Positions 16,041 to 23,200 of a stretch of 38,679 nucleotides of DNA are shown here, one piece after another. Source of the DNA: an uncultured Clostridia bacterium (GTDB taxonomy: Bacteria; Bacillota; Clostridia; TANB77; CAG-508); assembly GCA_947631025.1 (NCBI GenBank), contig CANRKA010000009.1:1-38679 (forward strand), read 5' to 3'. The position numbers and the translations under genes are program-made. Positions within the stretch are counted from its first letter, which is position 1, and every line of letters starts with the position of its first letter. Under the pieces are notes generated by a model that worked only from the letters and a program-made list of their open reading frames with translations, was not told the origin of the DNA and made no database searches.

Positions 16041-17999
16041 TTATTTTTGGTTTTTTACCATTTTGTTTAAATTTGTTTCAACAAACTTAAATTCTCTTGC
16101 AGTTGGTGTTATTTGTAAAATTGCTGTATCTCCTCCAACTTTAAGCAGTCCTTCACCTTTTCCACATGTTACTAAAAATCCAGCTTCTCCTTCGCTTAAT
16201 TTAAACACTTCTTTTAAATACTCTATTTCGGATTTATCTTGTGCTAAAAGTAATTTTGTATCTGAAGATGTAAGAACAGCTTGCACTTCTGGTTTTTCAT
16301 AAAAATCTTGGAATCTTTGTGAAATAATTGCAAGTGATACATTTCTTTTTCTTGCACGACGTGCCATTGTATTTAAAAAGTCAACTGCTTCTGGATATGG
16401 AAGTAACATCCATGCCTCATCTACTATTACTCTTTTCTTTCTTGCTTTTGTTCTATCTTCGCTGTTTTTCTTAACATATTTTTCCCAAATCCAAGAAAGT
16501 AGTATTTGTTGTGCCAAAGGTCTTGCAAATCTTTCTTCTAGTTGAGAAATATCTAAGTTTATAAATGGACATTCCTCTAATAATTCGAATGTAGATTGTC
16601 CATCAAAATATGCCATTTGTCCATCATATTCTCTTATATATTGTTTCATAACTTTAAGCAAGTAACTATAATGGAATTGGTAATCTTTGTTTTCATTATC
16701 TTTTGCTTTTTGTTGAATTCTTCTATACCAAGATCCAATTGTTGGCATTGGTTTTTTTGTTTTTCCTATTACATTATCTTTTCTTAAGAAATTGCTACCT
16801 TCTCCACCTATATATAAACTATCTGGATTACTATTTATACCAGCAGACATATATTCTTCGGCTACGCTTTCTGCTATTATTTGTTTTGTAAGTTCATTTA
16901 CTTCTGGACTTCTTGTACTACCTTTTGCCATTGTTAAAAGCGCTTGTGTAACATCTTCTACTTTATTTTCTACATTTAGTACAGGTCTCTCTTTTCCTGT
17001 TATTTCATCTTTTACAAGTTCTGTTTCTATATCAAAAACATTTATAATTGTTTTTGAATTTGGACTTAAAACTACGTTTATTCCACCTAAACTTTCTGCA
17101 ACTATTCTATATTCTCCTTCAGCATCTAGTGCTAAGTTTTCAACACCCATAAGAACTGAAGAACGAGATATTAGTGTTTTCATTGTAACAGATTTACCAG
17201 CACCAGACTTTGCAAATATAACCATATTATAATTTGTAAGTGAATTATGGAAGTTATCAAATAAAATTGGTACTCCTGTCTGTTTATTAAATCCTAGTGG
17301 AACTCCTGTTGGATGACCAATTTCAGATGTTGTAAATGGAAATACTGTTCCCATAGAACGTCTATCAAATGTATGTACTTTTTTTAATTTATCATCCATT
17401 AGTGGTAAATTAGATTTAAAAGCATCCTCTTGCATTCCCCATGCACTTTTTACTCCTACTAAACTTTTAGACATTTCGGAAGATAAAAGTTTTGTATATT
17501 TATCTAAATCTTCTAAATTATATGCAAAAAGTGTACAAACAATAGATGCTTCGTATAATTTATTAAAACCAGCAGCAATTTCATCTCTTAATTGTTCTGT
17601 TTCTGCTCTTTTTTGTGTTAAATTACTTTCTCTGTTTATATTTCCTCTATCTGATGCAACAATTCTTTCTGTTTCTAATTCATTTATAACTCTATTAAGT
17701 TCATTTTGAGATCTAGATTCTGGAATTGGATTAATATATACAGATGTATTTATATCACCAAAAAGATACATATCTCTAAATAGTTCTGGGAAAGTACACA
17801 TTCTTGGTAATGATGATACAAACATACTTCTTGCATATCTTTTATTACTTGAAACGATTTCTAAATGGTCTATATTAGATGCATCTATTCCAGAAGGAGC
17901 TATTAATTCTTTTATACTTTTTCTTCTTAAGATTTTAGCTGACTGCTCTGTTTGATTGTTTTCTTGGTCTTCCACGACGTTTTGTTTTTGTTTTTTCAT
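16041..17999 (-). CDS. virB4: VirB4-family T4SS ATPase
   Basis: This is the energising ATPase of the locus. In track numbering, an N-terminal VirB4/TraC-type domain (about 60-200, RYARSMFVSSLPRMCTFPEL) precedes the RecA-like motor. Walker A is KSGAGKS (272-278), Walker B is RVIVDEAWML (531-540), and MARRARKRNVSLAIISQRFQ follows as in VirB4 and TraC. AAGGTG lies 6 nt before ATG 17999, whereas the track's ATG 18023 has no ribosome binding site. The product is then about 652 residues. It overlaps the upstream gene by about 65 nt, implying coupled translation. It is the most secure T4SS marker here. Confidence 0.95.
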   Translation of the reverse strand: MKKQKQNVVEDQENNQTEQSAKILRRKSIKELIAPSGIDASNIDHLEIVSSNKRYARSMFVSSLPRMCTFPELFRDMYLFGDINTSVYINPIPESRSQNELNRVINELETERIVASDRGNINRESNLTQKRAETEQLRDEIAAGFNKLYEASIVCTLFAYNLEDLDKYTKLLSSEMSKSLVGVKSAWGMQEDAFKSNLPLMDDKLKKVHTFDRRSMGTVFPFTTSEIGHPTGVPLGFNKQTGVPILFDNFHNSLTNYNMVIFAKSGAGKSVTMKTLISRSSVLMGVENLALDAEGEYRIVAESLGGINVVLSPNSKTIINVFDIETELVKDEITGKERPVLNVENKVEDVTQALLTMAKGSTRSPEVNELTKQIIAESVAEEYMSAGINSNPDSLYIGGEGSNFLRKDNVIGKTKKPMPTIGSWYRRIQQKAKDNENKDYQFHYSYLLKVMKQYIREYDGQMAYFDGQSTFELLEECPFINLDISQLEERFARPLAQQILLSWIWEKYVKKNSEDRTKARKKRVIVDEAWMLLPYPEAVDFLNTMARRARKRNVSLAIISQRFQDFYEKPEVQAVLTSSDTKLLLAQDKSEIEYLKEVFKLSEGEAGFLVTCGKGEGLLKVGGDTAILQITPTAREFKFVETNLNKMVKNQK

Positions 18000-19170
18000 C
18001 ATTAACACCTTCTTCCAATTCATTTATTTTGCTATTTAGTTTATCTAATGCATCTTTTGCTATATCTTTTCCAATATATTCTCTATTTTCTTTAATCATT
18101 ATAGCTGCCATTTCTTTTGCAAGTTGTTCTATGTTATCTGATTTAGTTTCATATTGTTTTTGTCTATCAGATTTAGCTTTTTCTATGTTTTCATTTGCAA
18201 TTTCTAACGCTCTTTTTTCTATTTGTTTATTTAATTCTATTAATTTTTTGTTCCAAATATCTGGTGCTGTAGAATATAACTCTTGAAATCCAGCTTTCAT
18301 TGCAGTTTCAAAATCGAATGTTTCAGATTCATCTCTGTTATAAGCTACATATAGTAATTCTGCTAGTTCTTCCGAGTTCATAACCTTTGCTGAAACACTG
18401 CACGAATATAAAGATCTTATTATTGTTTGAGCTTTTGTATATAATTCTGAGAAAGCATTTTCTGCAATTTCAGATTTTTCCATATTTTCATTTACTTCTT
18501 CTGGATAATAATAAATTGCAATATAATATTTATTATTTAAAACATTTCTATTTTTGCTCATTTTTTCAGTATTTGCTATTATATCTTTACCATATTCTAA
18601 AAGGTTTGTCTGCTTAGCTATTTCATAATATTGCTTTCTAAGTTCTTCTTCTGTATATGCCCCAGAATTTACATTTGCTTGATAATTTATTTTGTTTTTG
18701 CTAAGTTCTCTTTCTATTTCATTCACATGTGCTTTATAATCTCTTAAGCTATTATCTAAATTAACTGTTCTTGTTTGTATATATAATTGAATTGGATATC
18801 TAAGTGTATTTAAGAATTGTAAAAATCCTTCTTCTACTCCAACTTTTTCTGCTCCAGAAAGTAAATCGTAGTTTATTCCTTGACATTTAAGTACCATAAC
18901 ATATCTTAATCCATTTTTTTGAACTATCATATTATCTTCAATTTTATCAAATTCCATAAAATCAAAAATAGATTGTTTACTGTAATTTTCTATTGCTTTT
19001 GGATTTTTTGTTTTCTTGCTGTTTTTATTTTCTTTACTTTTTATTTTTTCTTTTTTTGTTTTATTTTTAAATAATATTGTTACATATACACAAATAAGCA
19101 CTGCAAGAATTATAAGCATTGTAATTAATACAATAGTTAATATTTGAGATATTTGGTCTGTATTATTCAT
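17935..19170 (-). CDS. VirB4-associated membrane protein (TraC-like accessory) with C-terminal AT-hook-like motif
   Basis: The 411 residues begin with a membrane segment (about 10-32) and a K-rich stretch. A conserved-looking cytoplasmic domain follows (about 65-300: NYSKQSIFDFMEFDKIEDNM, then LRYPIQLYIQTRTVNL). Proteins of this type occur between PrgI-like and VirB4 genes in Gram-positive and Patescibacterial T4SS loci and resemble the non-motor part of TraC/VirB4. The C-terminus is helical and charged and ends in KRRGRPRK, an AT-hook-like motif. GGGAGG precedes the ATG. The start overlaps the PrgI-like gene by 8 nt. Confidence 0.75.
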   Translation of the reverse strand: MNNTDQISQILTIVLITMLIILAVLICVYVTILFKNKTKKEKIKSKENKNSKKTKNPKAIENYSKQSIFDFMEFDKIEDNMIVQKNGLRYVMVLKCQGINYDLLSGAEKVGVEEGFLQFLNTLRYPIQLYIQTRTVNLDNSLRDYKAHVNEIERELSKNKINYQANVNSGAYTEEELRKQYYEIAKQTNLLEYGKDIIANTEKMSKNRNVLNNKYYIAIYYYPEEVNENMEKSEIAENAFSELYTKAQTIIRSLYSCSVSAKVMNSEELAELLYVAYNRDESETFDFETAMKAGFQELYSTAPDIWNKKLIELNKQIEKRALEIANENIEKAKSDRQKQYETKSDNIEQLAKEMAAIMIKENREYIGKDIAKDALDKLNSKINELEEGVNDEKTKTKRRGRPRKQSNRAVS

Positions 19171-19507
19171 CTTTTGTTTCCTCCCTTAAATCATATACAT
19201 ATATTTTTTTATTTCTTTTAAATTTTATAAATGTAAGTAGTACTTGGTCTATATTTAATCCTCCTGTCTTTTTAGTAAATTCAAATGTGTTAATATCTGG
19301 AACTCTAAATGTTCCAATTATAAATCCTATAATTCCTAATATTAAAATTATTATTAGTCCTAATGTTTTTAAACCAAGCAAAGATAAAAGCCAATAAAAT
19401 ATTAATCCAATGCCTGCCCCTACACCAGTATAAATTAGTGCTTTTGTAGAAAAAACATATAGTATTCTACCTTCTCCTTTTGTATTCCTTGGAATATAAT
19501 ATGGCAT
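19163..19507 (-). CDS. prgI: PrgI/VirB3-like T4SS protein
   Basis: The real start is ATG 19507, preceded by AGGAGG; the track's first codon 19540 lies at the predicted transcription start. The 114-residue protein has two membrane segments (about 20-65, ending LIIILILGIIGFIIG) between short cytoplasmic ends. This is the PrgI/VirB3 layout of a small inner-membrane partner of VirB4. It is the first gene of the core operon, directly after a promoter with an inverted repeat, and overlaps the next gene by 8 nt. Confidence 0.8.
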   Translation of the reverse strand: MPYYIPRNTKGEGRILYVFSTKALIYTGVGAGIGLIFYWLLSLLGLKTLGLIIILILGIIGFIIGTFRVPDINTFEFTKKTGGLNIDQVLLTFIKFKRNKKIYVYDLREETKDE

Positions 19508-19545
19508 ATTTTTTCCTCCTATGTGTATATTATTTATCATAATAC

Positions 19546-19590
19546 ATTATAACAGAAATTGCGCAAAAATGTAAGATTTTTGCGCAATTT
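19546..19590 (-). promoter_or_regulatory. virB operon promoter overlapped by a 15-bp inverted repeat (putative operator)
   Basis: On the minus strand: CTTACA (19575..19570), 18-nt spacer, TATAAT (19551..19546). A perfect inverted repeat, AAATTGCGCAAAAAT with its complement around 5 nt (19556-19590), spans the -35 and most of the spacer. No T-run follows, so an operator is more likely than a terminator. Confidence 0.65.
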
Positions 19591-19671
19591 ATAATAATTT
19601 AATATAATAGTAATATTTTTGTAATATTATTGCAAATAATTTATACCAATAAAAGCATTTTTTAGCAAATA

Positions 19672-19693
19672 AAAAACCTCCGAAGAGGTTTTT
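19672..19693 (-). terminator. Intrinsic terminator after the pilin genes
   Basis: A 9-bp stem AAAAACCTC/GAGGTTTTT with a UUCG tetraloop on the transcript and a T-run. It lies directly after the stop at 19694 and separates the pilins from the virB operon. Confidence 0.9.
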
Positions 19694-20056
19694 CTATTTA
19701 GTATTTGTTATTAAATCAAATATAAATCCTGCTATTGTTGATGCTGCAAACAATAACACTGCACCTACTAAATATGGCATCATTGATTTTTTGTATTCTG
19801 CTTTTTCTTCTGCACTTCCCATCATGTATTTAATACCTAAAACCATTAGCATAACAACAGAAATAATAATACCAGCTGCTCTTATAATACCAACAATTTT
19901 TGAACCAAATGCATCCATTGCATCTGAAGAAACATCGCCTGCTGTTATATTAGCTGGACTAGCAACAGCCATAACTGGTTGTACTATTGCAAAAATTGTC
20001 ATTACTACTAAAATAATTGCTAAAATTTTTATAATTTTTTTTGTGTTTATTTTCAT
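19694..20056 (-). CDS. VirB2/TrbC-like T4SS pilin (pilin 3)
   Basis: The 120-residue precursor has a signal peptide (about 1-30, ending PVMAVA) and two membrane helices (about 52-75 and 91-115). They are joined by the short basic-acidic loop MMGSAEEKAEYKKSMMPY. This is the two-helix hairpin of T4SS pilin families (VirB2/TrbC; PF18895-like). AGGAGG precedes the ATG. The next two genes upstream encode relatives with the same loop. It would be the main or alternative subunit of a surface filament or of the inner-membrane pore. Confidence 0.85.
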   Translation of the reverse strand: MKINTKKIIKILAIILVVMTIFAIVQPVMAVASPANITAGDVSSDAMDAFGSKIVGIIRAAGIIISVVMLMVLGIKYMMGSAEEKAEYKKSMMPYLVGAVLLFAASTIAGFIFDLITNTK

Positions 20057-20097
20057 GATTTTATCCTCCTTTTTATTATTTTATATTTTATATTATT

Positions 20098-20123
20098 TTT
20101 TCTCAGTTTTATTTATGAGAAAA
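20098..20123 (-). promoter_or_regulatory. Intercistronic hairpin between pilin genes
   Basis: TTTTCTCA/TGAGAAAA, 8-bp stem with a 10-nt loop and no T-run. It could be an mRNA processing or stabilising element, or a weak attenuator. Confidence 0.35.
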
Positions 20124-20137
20124 TATTAATAACTAAT

Positions 20138-20548
20138 TTAACCTAATAACTTTGCAACTTGCATTGCTACTTTCCATATTGTAAAAGATGCAAATATAAC
20201 GACAATTCCTATAAAATATGGAGTTAATTTTTCTTTTACTTCTGCTTTTTCTTCTACACTTCCCATCATTATTTTTATACCAATAATAGCAGATACTATA
20301 ACAGAAGCTGCAATTCCGATTATAAATAAAATATTATATACATTATTTACTGTTTTTTCGAGCTTAGAGCCATCTACTGTTTGTATATGTTTCCCCTCAG
20401 AATCTTGCGCTTTTTTTCCAGCATCTATAAAAGAATCTCCTTCTGTTACTATACCATCAAAATTTGTTGCTGCATAAACACTATTTAAAAGAAAGTTAGA
20501 TGAAATAAATATTATACATATTAGTATGCTAATTAAAATTTTTTTCAT
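20138..20548 (-). CDS. VirB2/TrbC-like T4SS pilin (pilin 2)
   Basis: ATG 20548 is preferred because AGAAGGG lies 6 nt upstream; the track's ATG two codons earlier abuts it. The 136-residue precursor has a signal peptide (about 1-26, ending SVYAA), a 45-residue extracytoplasmic segment and a helical hairpin with the loop GIKIMMGSVEEKAEVKEKL (track about 92-110). It has its own promoter, so its level can differ from that of the neighbouring pilins. Its hairpin is the closest match to the VirB6-like protein of the same locus. Confidence 0.83.
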   Translation of the reverse strand: MKKILISILICIIFISSNFLLNSVYAATNFDGIVTEGDSFIDAGKKAQDSEGKHIQTVDGSKLEKTVNNVYNILFIIGIAASVIVSAIIGIKIMMGSVEEKAEVKEKLTPYFIGIVVIFASFTIWKVAMQVAKLLG

Positions 20549-20580
20549 ATTCATCCCTTCTTTTTACAATATATATTTAT

Positions 20581-20609
20581 ATTATACACTATTTACTTCT
20601 TTTTTGCAA
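20581..20609 (-). promoter_or_regulatory. Promoter of pilin 2
   Basis: TTGCAA (20609..20604), 17-nt spacer, TATAAT (20586..20581), about 30 nt before the ATG. Confidence 0.7.
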
Positions 20610-20624
20610 TAAATTAATTTTTTA

Positions 20625-21308
20625 TTATTTAAGAGCACTGTAAATTATATTTGGAATAGTTGACCCTACAAATAAAATTATAGCACCAACAATATATGGC
20701 AATAATGTTTTTTTATAGTCTGCCCTTTCTTCTACACTTCCTAGCATATATTTAACTCCAATAATCATTAAGCTTATTACAGAAACTATCATTCCTACAT
20801 TTTGAATTATTCCTAAAATTGGTCCTACTTTACTATTTATTTTTTCTGAATTTGCATTTGTTGGTTTATATATATCTGGATCTGAAGTTGGGTCTGCAAT
20901 TTCTGTTAATGTAGTTTTTGTTTCTTGTTTATCTGCTATACTACTAAGTTTTTGTTTATTTCCTTCATTGCATTTTGTAGACCAAGTACTTCTAACATCT
21001 TGTGGTACATTCTTTTTTAAGTCCTCTGGAGATGTTTTGCTAATATACTCATCAATTGAACTTTTAGATTTATTCTTTAAAGCTGATGTTATATCTTTAG
21101 CACTTTTTTTGGCGGTTGTCATAGTATTGTACCATGCTACTAATTTTTCAATACTTACTTTTGTAATGTCATTATCTTTATCTTTAATATATTTTTCTAT
21201 TTCACTTGCTTTAGCTGTTTTAGTAGGTGCAGCTGCATAAACGTTAGTAAAGCATCCTATAATAAAAAATAAAGCAATTACACATATTACTATCTTTTTT
21301 ATCTTCAT
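20625..21308 (-). CDS. Long VirB2-like pilin with extended extracellular region (pilin 1)
   Basis: The 227-residue precursor has a signal peptide (about 1-25, ending NVYAA) and a ~130-residue charged helical region rich in K, S and T. The hairpin at about 160-225 carries the family loop GVKYMLGSVEERADYKKTL. The C-terminal hairpin makes it a clear relative of the two shorter pilins. The long insert outside the membrane is unusual for VirB2-type subunits and might form a tip, an adhesin-like head or a regulated subunit (inference). GGTGAG precedes the ATG, and a separate promoter lies upstream. Confidence 0.78.
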   Translation of the reverse strand: MKIKKIVICVIALFFIIGCFTNVYAAAPTKTAKASEIEKYIKDKDNDITKVSIEKLVAWYNTMTTAKKSAKDITSALKNKSKSSIDEYISKTSPEDLKKNVPQDVRSTWSTKCNEGNKQKLSSIADKQETKTTLTEIADPTSDPDIYKPTNANSEKINSKVGPILGIIQNVGMIVSVISLMIIGVKYMLGSVEERADYKKTLLPYIVGAIILFVGSTIPNIIYSALK

Positions 21309-21325
21309 TTATCTCACCACTTTTA

Positions 21326-21353
21326 ATATTACATATTTTTTCTTTTTTTGCAA
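21326..21353 (-). promoter_or_regulatory. Candidate promoter of pilin 1
   Basis: TTGCAA (21353..21348), 16-nt spacer, TAATAT (21331..21326). The -35 is followed by an A-run, as at pilin 2, and a second TTGCAAAAAAA copy lies 14 nt upstream. Confidence 0.5.
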
Positions 21354-21395
21354 TATTTTTTTGCAATTTTTTTATTTTTTTTGTAAAAGCAAAAA

Positions 21396-21418
21396 AATAG
21401 CATCACAATGATGCTATT
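21396..21418 (-). terminator. Intrinsic terminator after the spo0E-like gene
   Basis: AATAGCATCA/TGATGCTATT, 10-bp stem with a 3-nt loop followed by T7 on the minus strand. It overlaps the stop codon at 21417. Confidence 0.88.
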
Positions 21419-21590
21419 AATGCACTACTACATTTTTATTATTTACTTTCGTTTTTTTATTTATTCCATAGTATCTTTCTATTAATTTATCCAATTCCAC
21501 GCTTAATTCGTAAATAGTTTCGTAACTCTCGTCAGTTTCTATGCTTTTGTTTAATTTTTCTCTTAATTCACATATTTCATCATTTAGCAT
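21417..21590 (-). CDS. Spo0E-like aspartyl-phosphate phosphatase
   Basis: This 57-residue protein (ATG 21590, GGAG 8 nt upstream; the track's GTG 21599 is too close to it) matches the Spo0E family in size and pattern. It has two helices, with LREKLNKSIE then the core SVELDKLIERYYG, equivalent to the SxELD motif. In Bacillus such proteins dephosphorylate Spo0A-P and delay sporulation. Whether this organism sporulates is not shown here. It has its own terminator and an AT-rich leader with a possible Spo0A box. Confidence 0.75.
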   Translation of the reverse strand: MLNDEICELREKLNKSIETDESYETIYELSVELDKLIERYYGINKKTKVNNKNVVVH

Positions 21591-21760
21591 ACTATCCACT
21601 CCTTTTTTTTACATTTTTCATTGGTATATTTAGATAGTAGCATAATATTTTTTACATTTCAACAAAAGTTTATTTTTTTTTTATTTTTTTATAAGTTTCG
21701 TTTTACTTTTTTTGGCTTTTTTTTAGACTTTATTATGTTATTTTTCCTTTTTTTATTTTT

Positions 21761-21767
21761 TTCGACA
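21761..21767 (-). promoter_or_regulatory. Possible Spo0A box (TGTCGAA) upstream of the spo0E-like gene
   Basis: TGTCGAA on the minus strand, in context ACTTGTCGAAAAA, about 170 nt before the spo0E-like start. It matches the core 0A box, but a 7-mer alone is weak evidence. Confidence 0.35.
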
Positions 21768-21782
21768 AGTAAGTATAGAACA

Positions 21783-21816
21783 AAAATAGTAGATGATTTT
21801 TTTCATCTACTATTTT
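21783..21816 (-). terminator. Intrinsic terminator after ymfH
   Basis: A 14-bp stem AAAATAGTAGATGA with its complement, a 6-nt loop and T-run. It overlaps the stop codon at 21810. Confidence 0.88.
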
Positions 21817-23075
21817 ACAACAGATATTACCATTTTATTTGTATTAAATACTTCTTTAAAAATTTGATTTACATATTCTATAGTTAAGCTTGCAAATTCT
21901 TCTATATATTCAAATGGTTTTATTCCTTTAAAATAATCTGATAAAAATATTCCTGCAATTGAGTCTACATCATTATATTCCATTACATATTGCCCATATA
22001 TTTTTTTCTTTATTCTTGTATACTCTTCTTCGTTAATTCCTTTTTCTTTTAATTCATTTATTTTGTTTGTTAATTCTTCTAGTATTTTTTTAGGATTTTG
22101 TGCTTGTCCAGAAATTAATATATGTGCATAATTATTTGAAAATTCATATTCTAATTCTGGCTTTGCAATTAACTCCTGTGACTCGTATAAATCTTTATAT
22201 AATTTAGAGCTTTTCCCTAATAATATTTCTAATATTATTTCAACTGCAAGTGCTTTTTTTGCAGTAACTTTGTCTTTTACTTCATCTTTTATTCCAATTA
22301 CAAATATTGGTCTACTTATATCCATTTTATTTTCTGCTTCTTTTTTATTTATTTGTTCCTTTTCTTTTGGATATATTCTTTTTATTTCTCCTTGTACTGG
22401 CTTTTCTACTAAATTATCCTTTACCATTTCCATTGTTTTTTCTATCTCAAAATTTCCGCATAATACTAAAGCCATATTAGAAGGATTGTAAAATGTATTA
22501 TAGCATTTATATAATACCTCTTTGTCTATTTTATTAATAGATTCTACACTTCCTGCTATATCTATTCTTACAGGATTACTTTCATACATACATTTTAGTG
22601 CTTCCATATAAACTTTAGTTGCTGGGTCATCTTCGTACATATTTATTTCTTGCTCTATTATTCCTTGTTCTTTTTTTACGTTTTCGTCTGTATAATATGG
22701 ATGCTGTACATAGTCCATTAATTCTTTAAAAGCTTCATTAAAGTTATTTGTACATTCAAATAAATATGCTGTATAAGTATTACAAGTATATGCATTTGCA
22801 TCAACACCTAAACTTGAAAGTACATCTAAGCTATTTCTTCCATTTTCTTGTTCGAACATTTTATGCTCTAAAAAATGTGCAACTCCATCTGGTATTTTTA
22901 TCTCTTCTCCATCTTCTGGAACTATAAAGTTGTTGTCTATTGACCCAAAATGAGTTCCTATTATTGCATATTTTTTATTCGTATTTTGTTTTGGTATTAT
23001 CATAACTGTTAAACCATTTTCTAGCTTTTCTATATATACTTTTTCTTTTACTTTTGAATTTTCTATAATATCCAT
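21810..23075 (-). CDS. ymfH: M16-family zinc peptidase (YmfH-like, active subunit)
   Basis: The 421 residues carry the inverted zinc motif HFLEH (67-71), with the distal glutamate in the EQGIIEQEINMYEDDPATK region, so this subunit should be catalytic. It resembles B. subtilis YmfH, half of a two-gene M16 peptidase pair whose relatives are named for association with EF-P modification. No signal peptide is present, so it is cytoplasmic. The partner gene ymfF lies upstream with a 125-nt gap. GAGGT precedes the ATG. Confidence 0.88.
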   Translation of the reverse strand: MDIIENSKVKEKVYIEKLENGLTVMIIPKQNTNKKYAIIGTHFGSIDNNFIVPEDGEEIKIPDGVAHFLEHKMFEQENGRNSLDVLSSLGVDANAYTCNTYTAYLFECTNNFNEAFKELMDYVQHPYYTDENVKKEQGIIEQEINMYEDDPATKVYMEALKCMYESNPVRIDIAGSVESINKIDKEVLYKCYNTFYNPSNMALVLCGNFEIEKTMEMVKDNLVEKPVQGEIKRIYPKEKEQINKKEAENKMDISRPIFVIGIKDEVKDKVTAKKALAVEIILEILLGKSSKLYKDLYESQELIAKPELEYEFSNNYAHILISGQAQNPKKILEELTNKINELKEKGINEEEYTRIKKKIYGQYVMEYNDVDSIAGIFLSDYFKGIKPFEYIEEFASLTIEYVNQIFKEVFNTNKMVISVVK

Positions 23076-23200
23076 TTTATATACCTCTTTTTTATTTATA
23101 ATTTTCCTTAAAAAGGCTAAAGGCTATAACTTTACCTTTTAATTTTTTATCTTAAGACCCATAGTCTTTTAATTTGTAAATTTTAAGTTTGAACAATAAA

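Noticed and set aside
3168-21308. Classical integrative conjugative element
   Set aside because: No relaxase, coupling protein, integrase, att repeats or tRNA target site can be seen in the window; kept as an alternative only.
21600-21780. Possible small RNA in the T-rich stretch
   Set aside because: No stable fold or promoter/terminator pair beyond the terminator of ymfH; simply extreme AT content.
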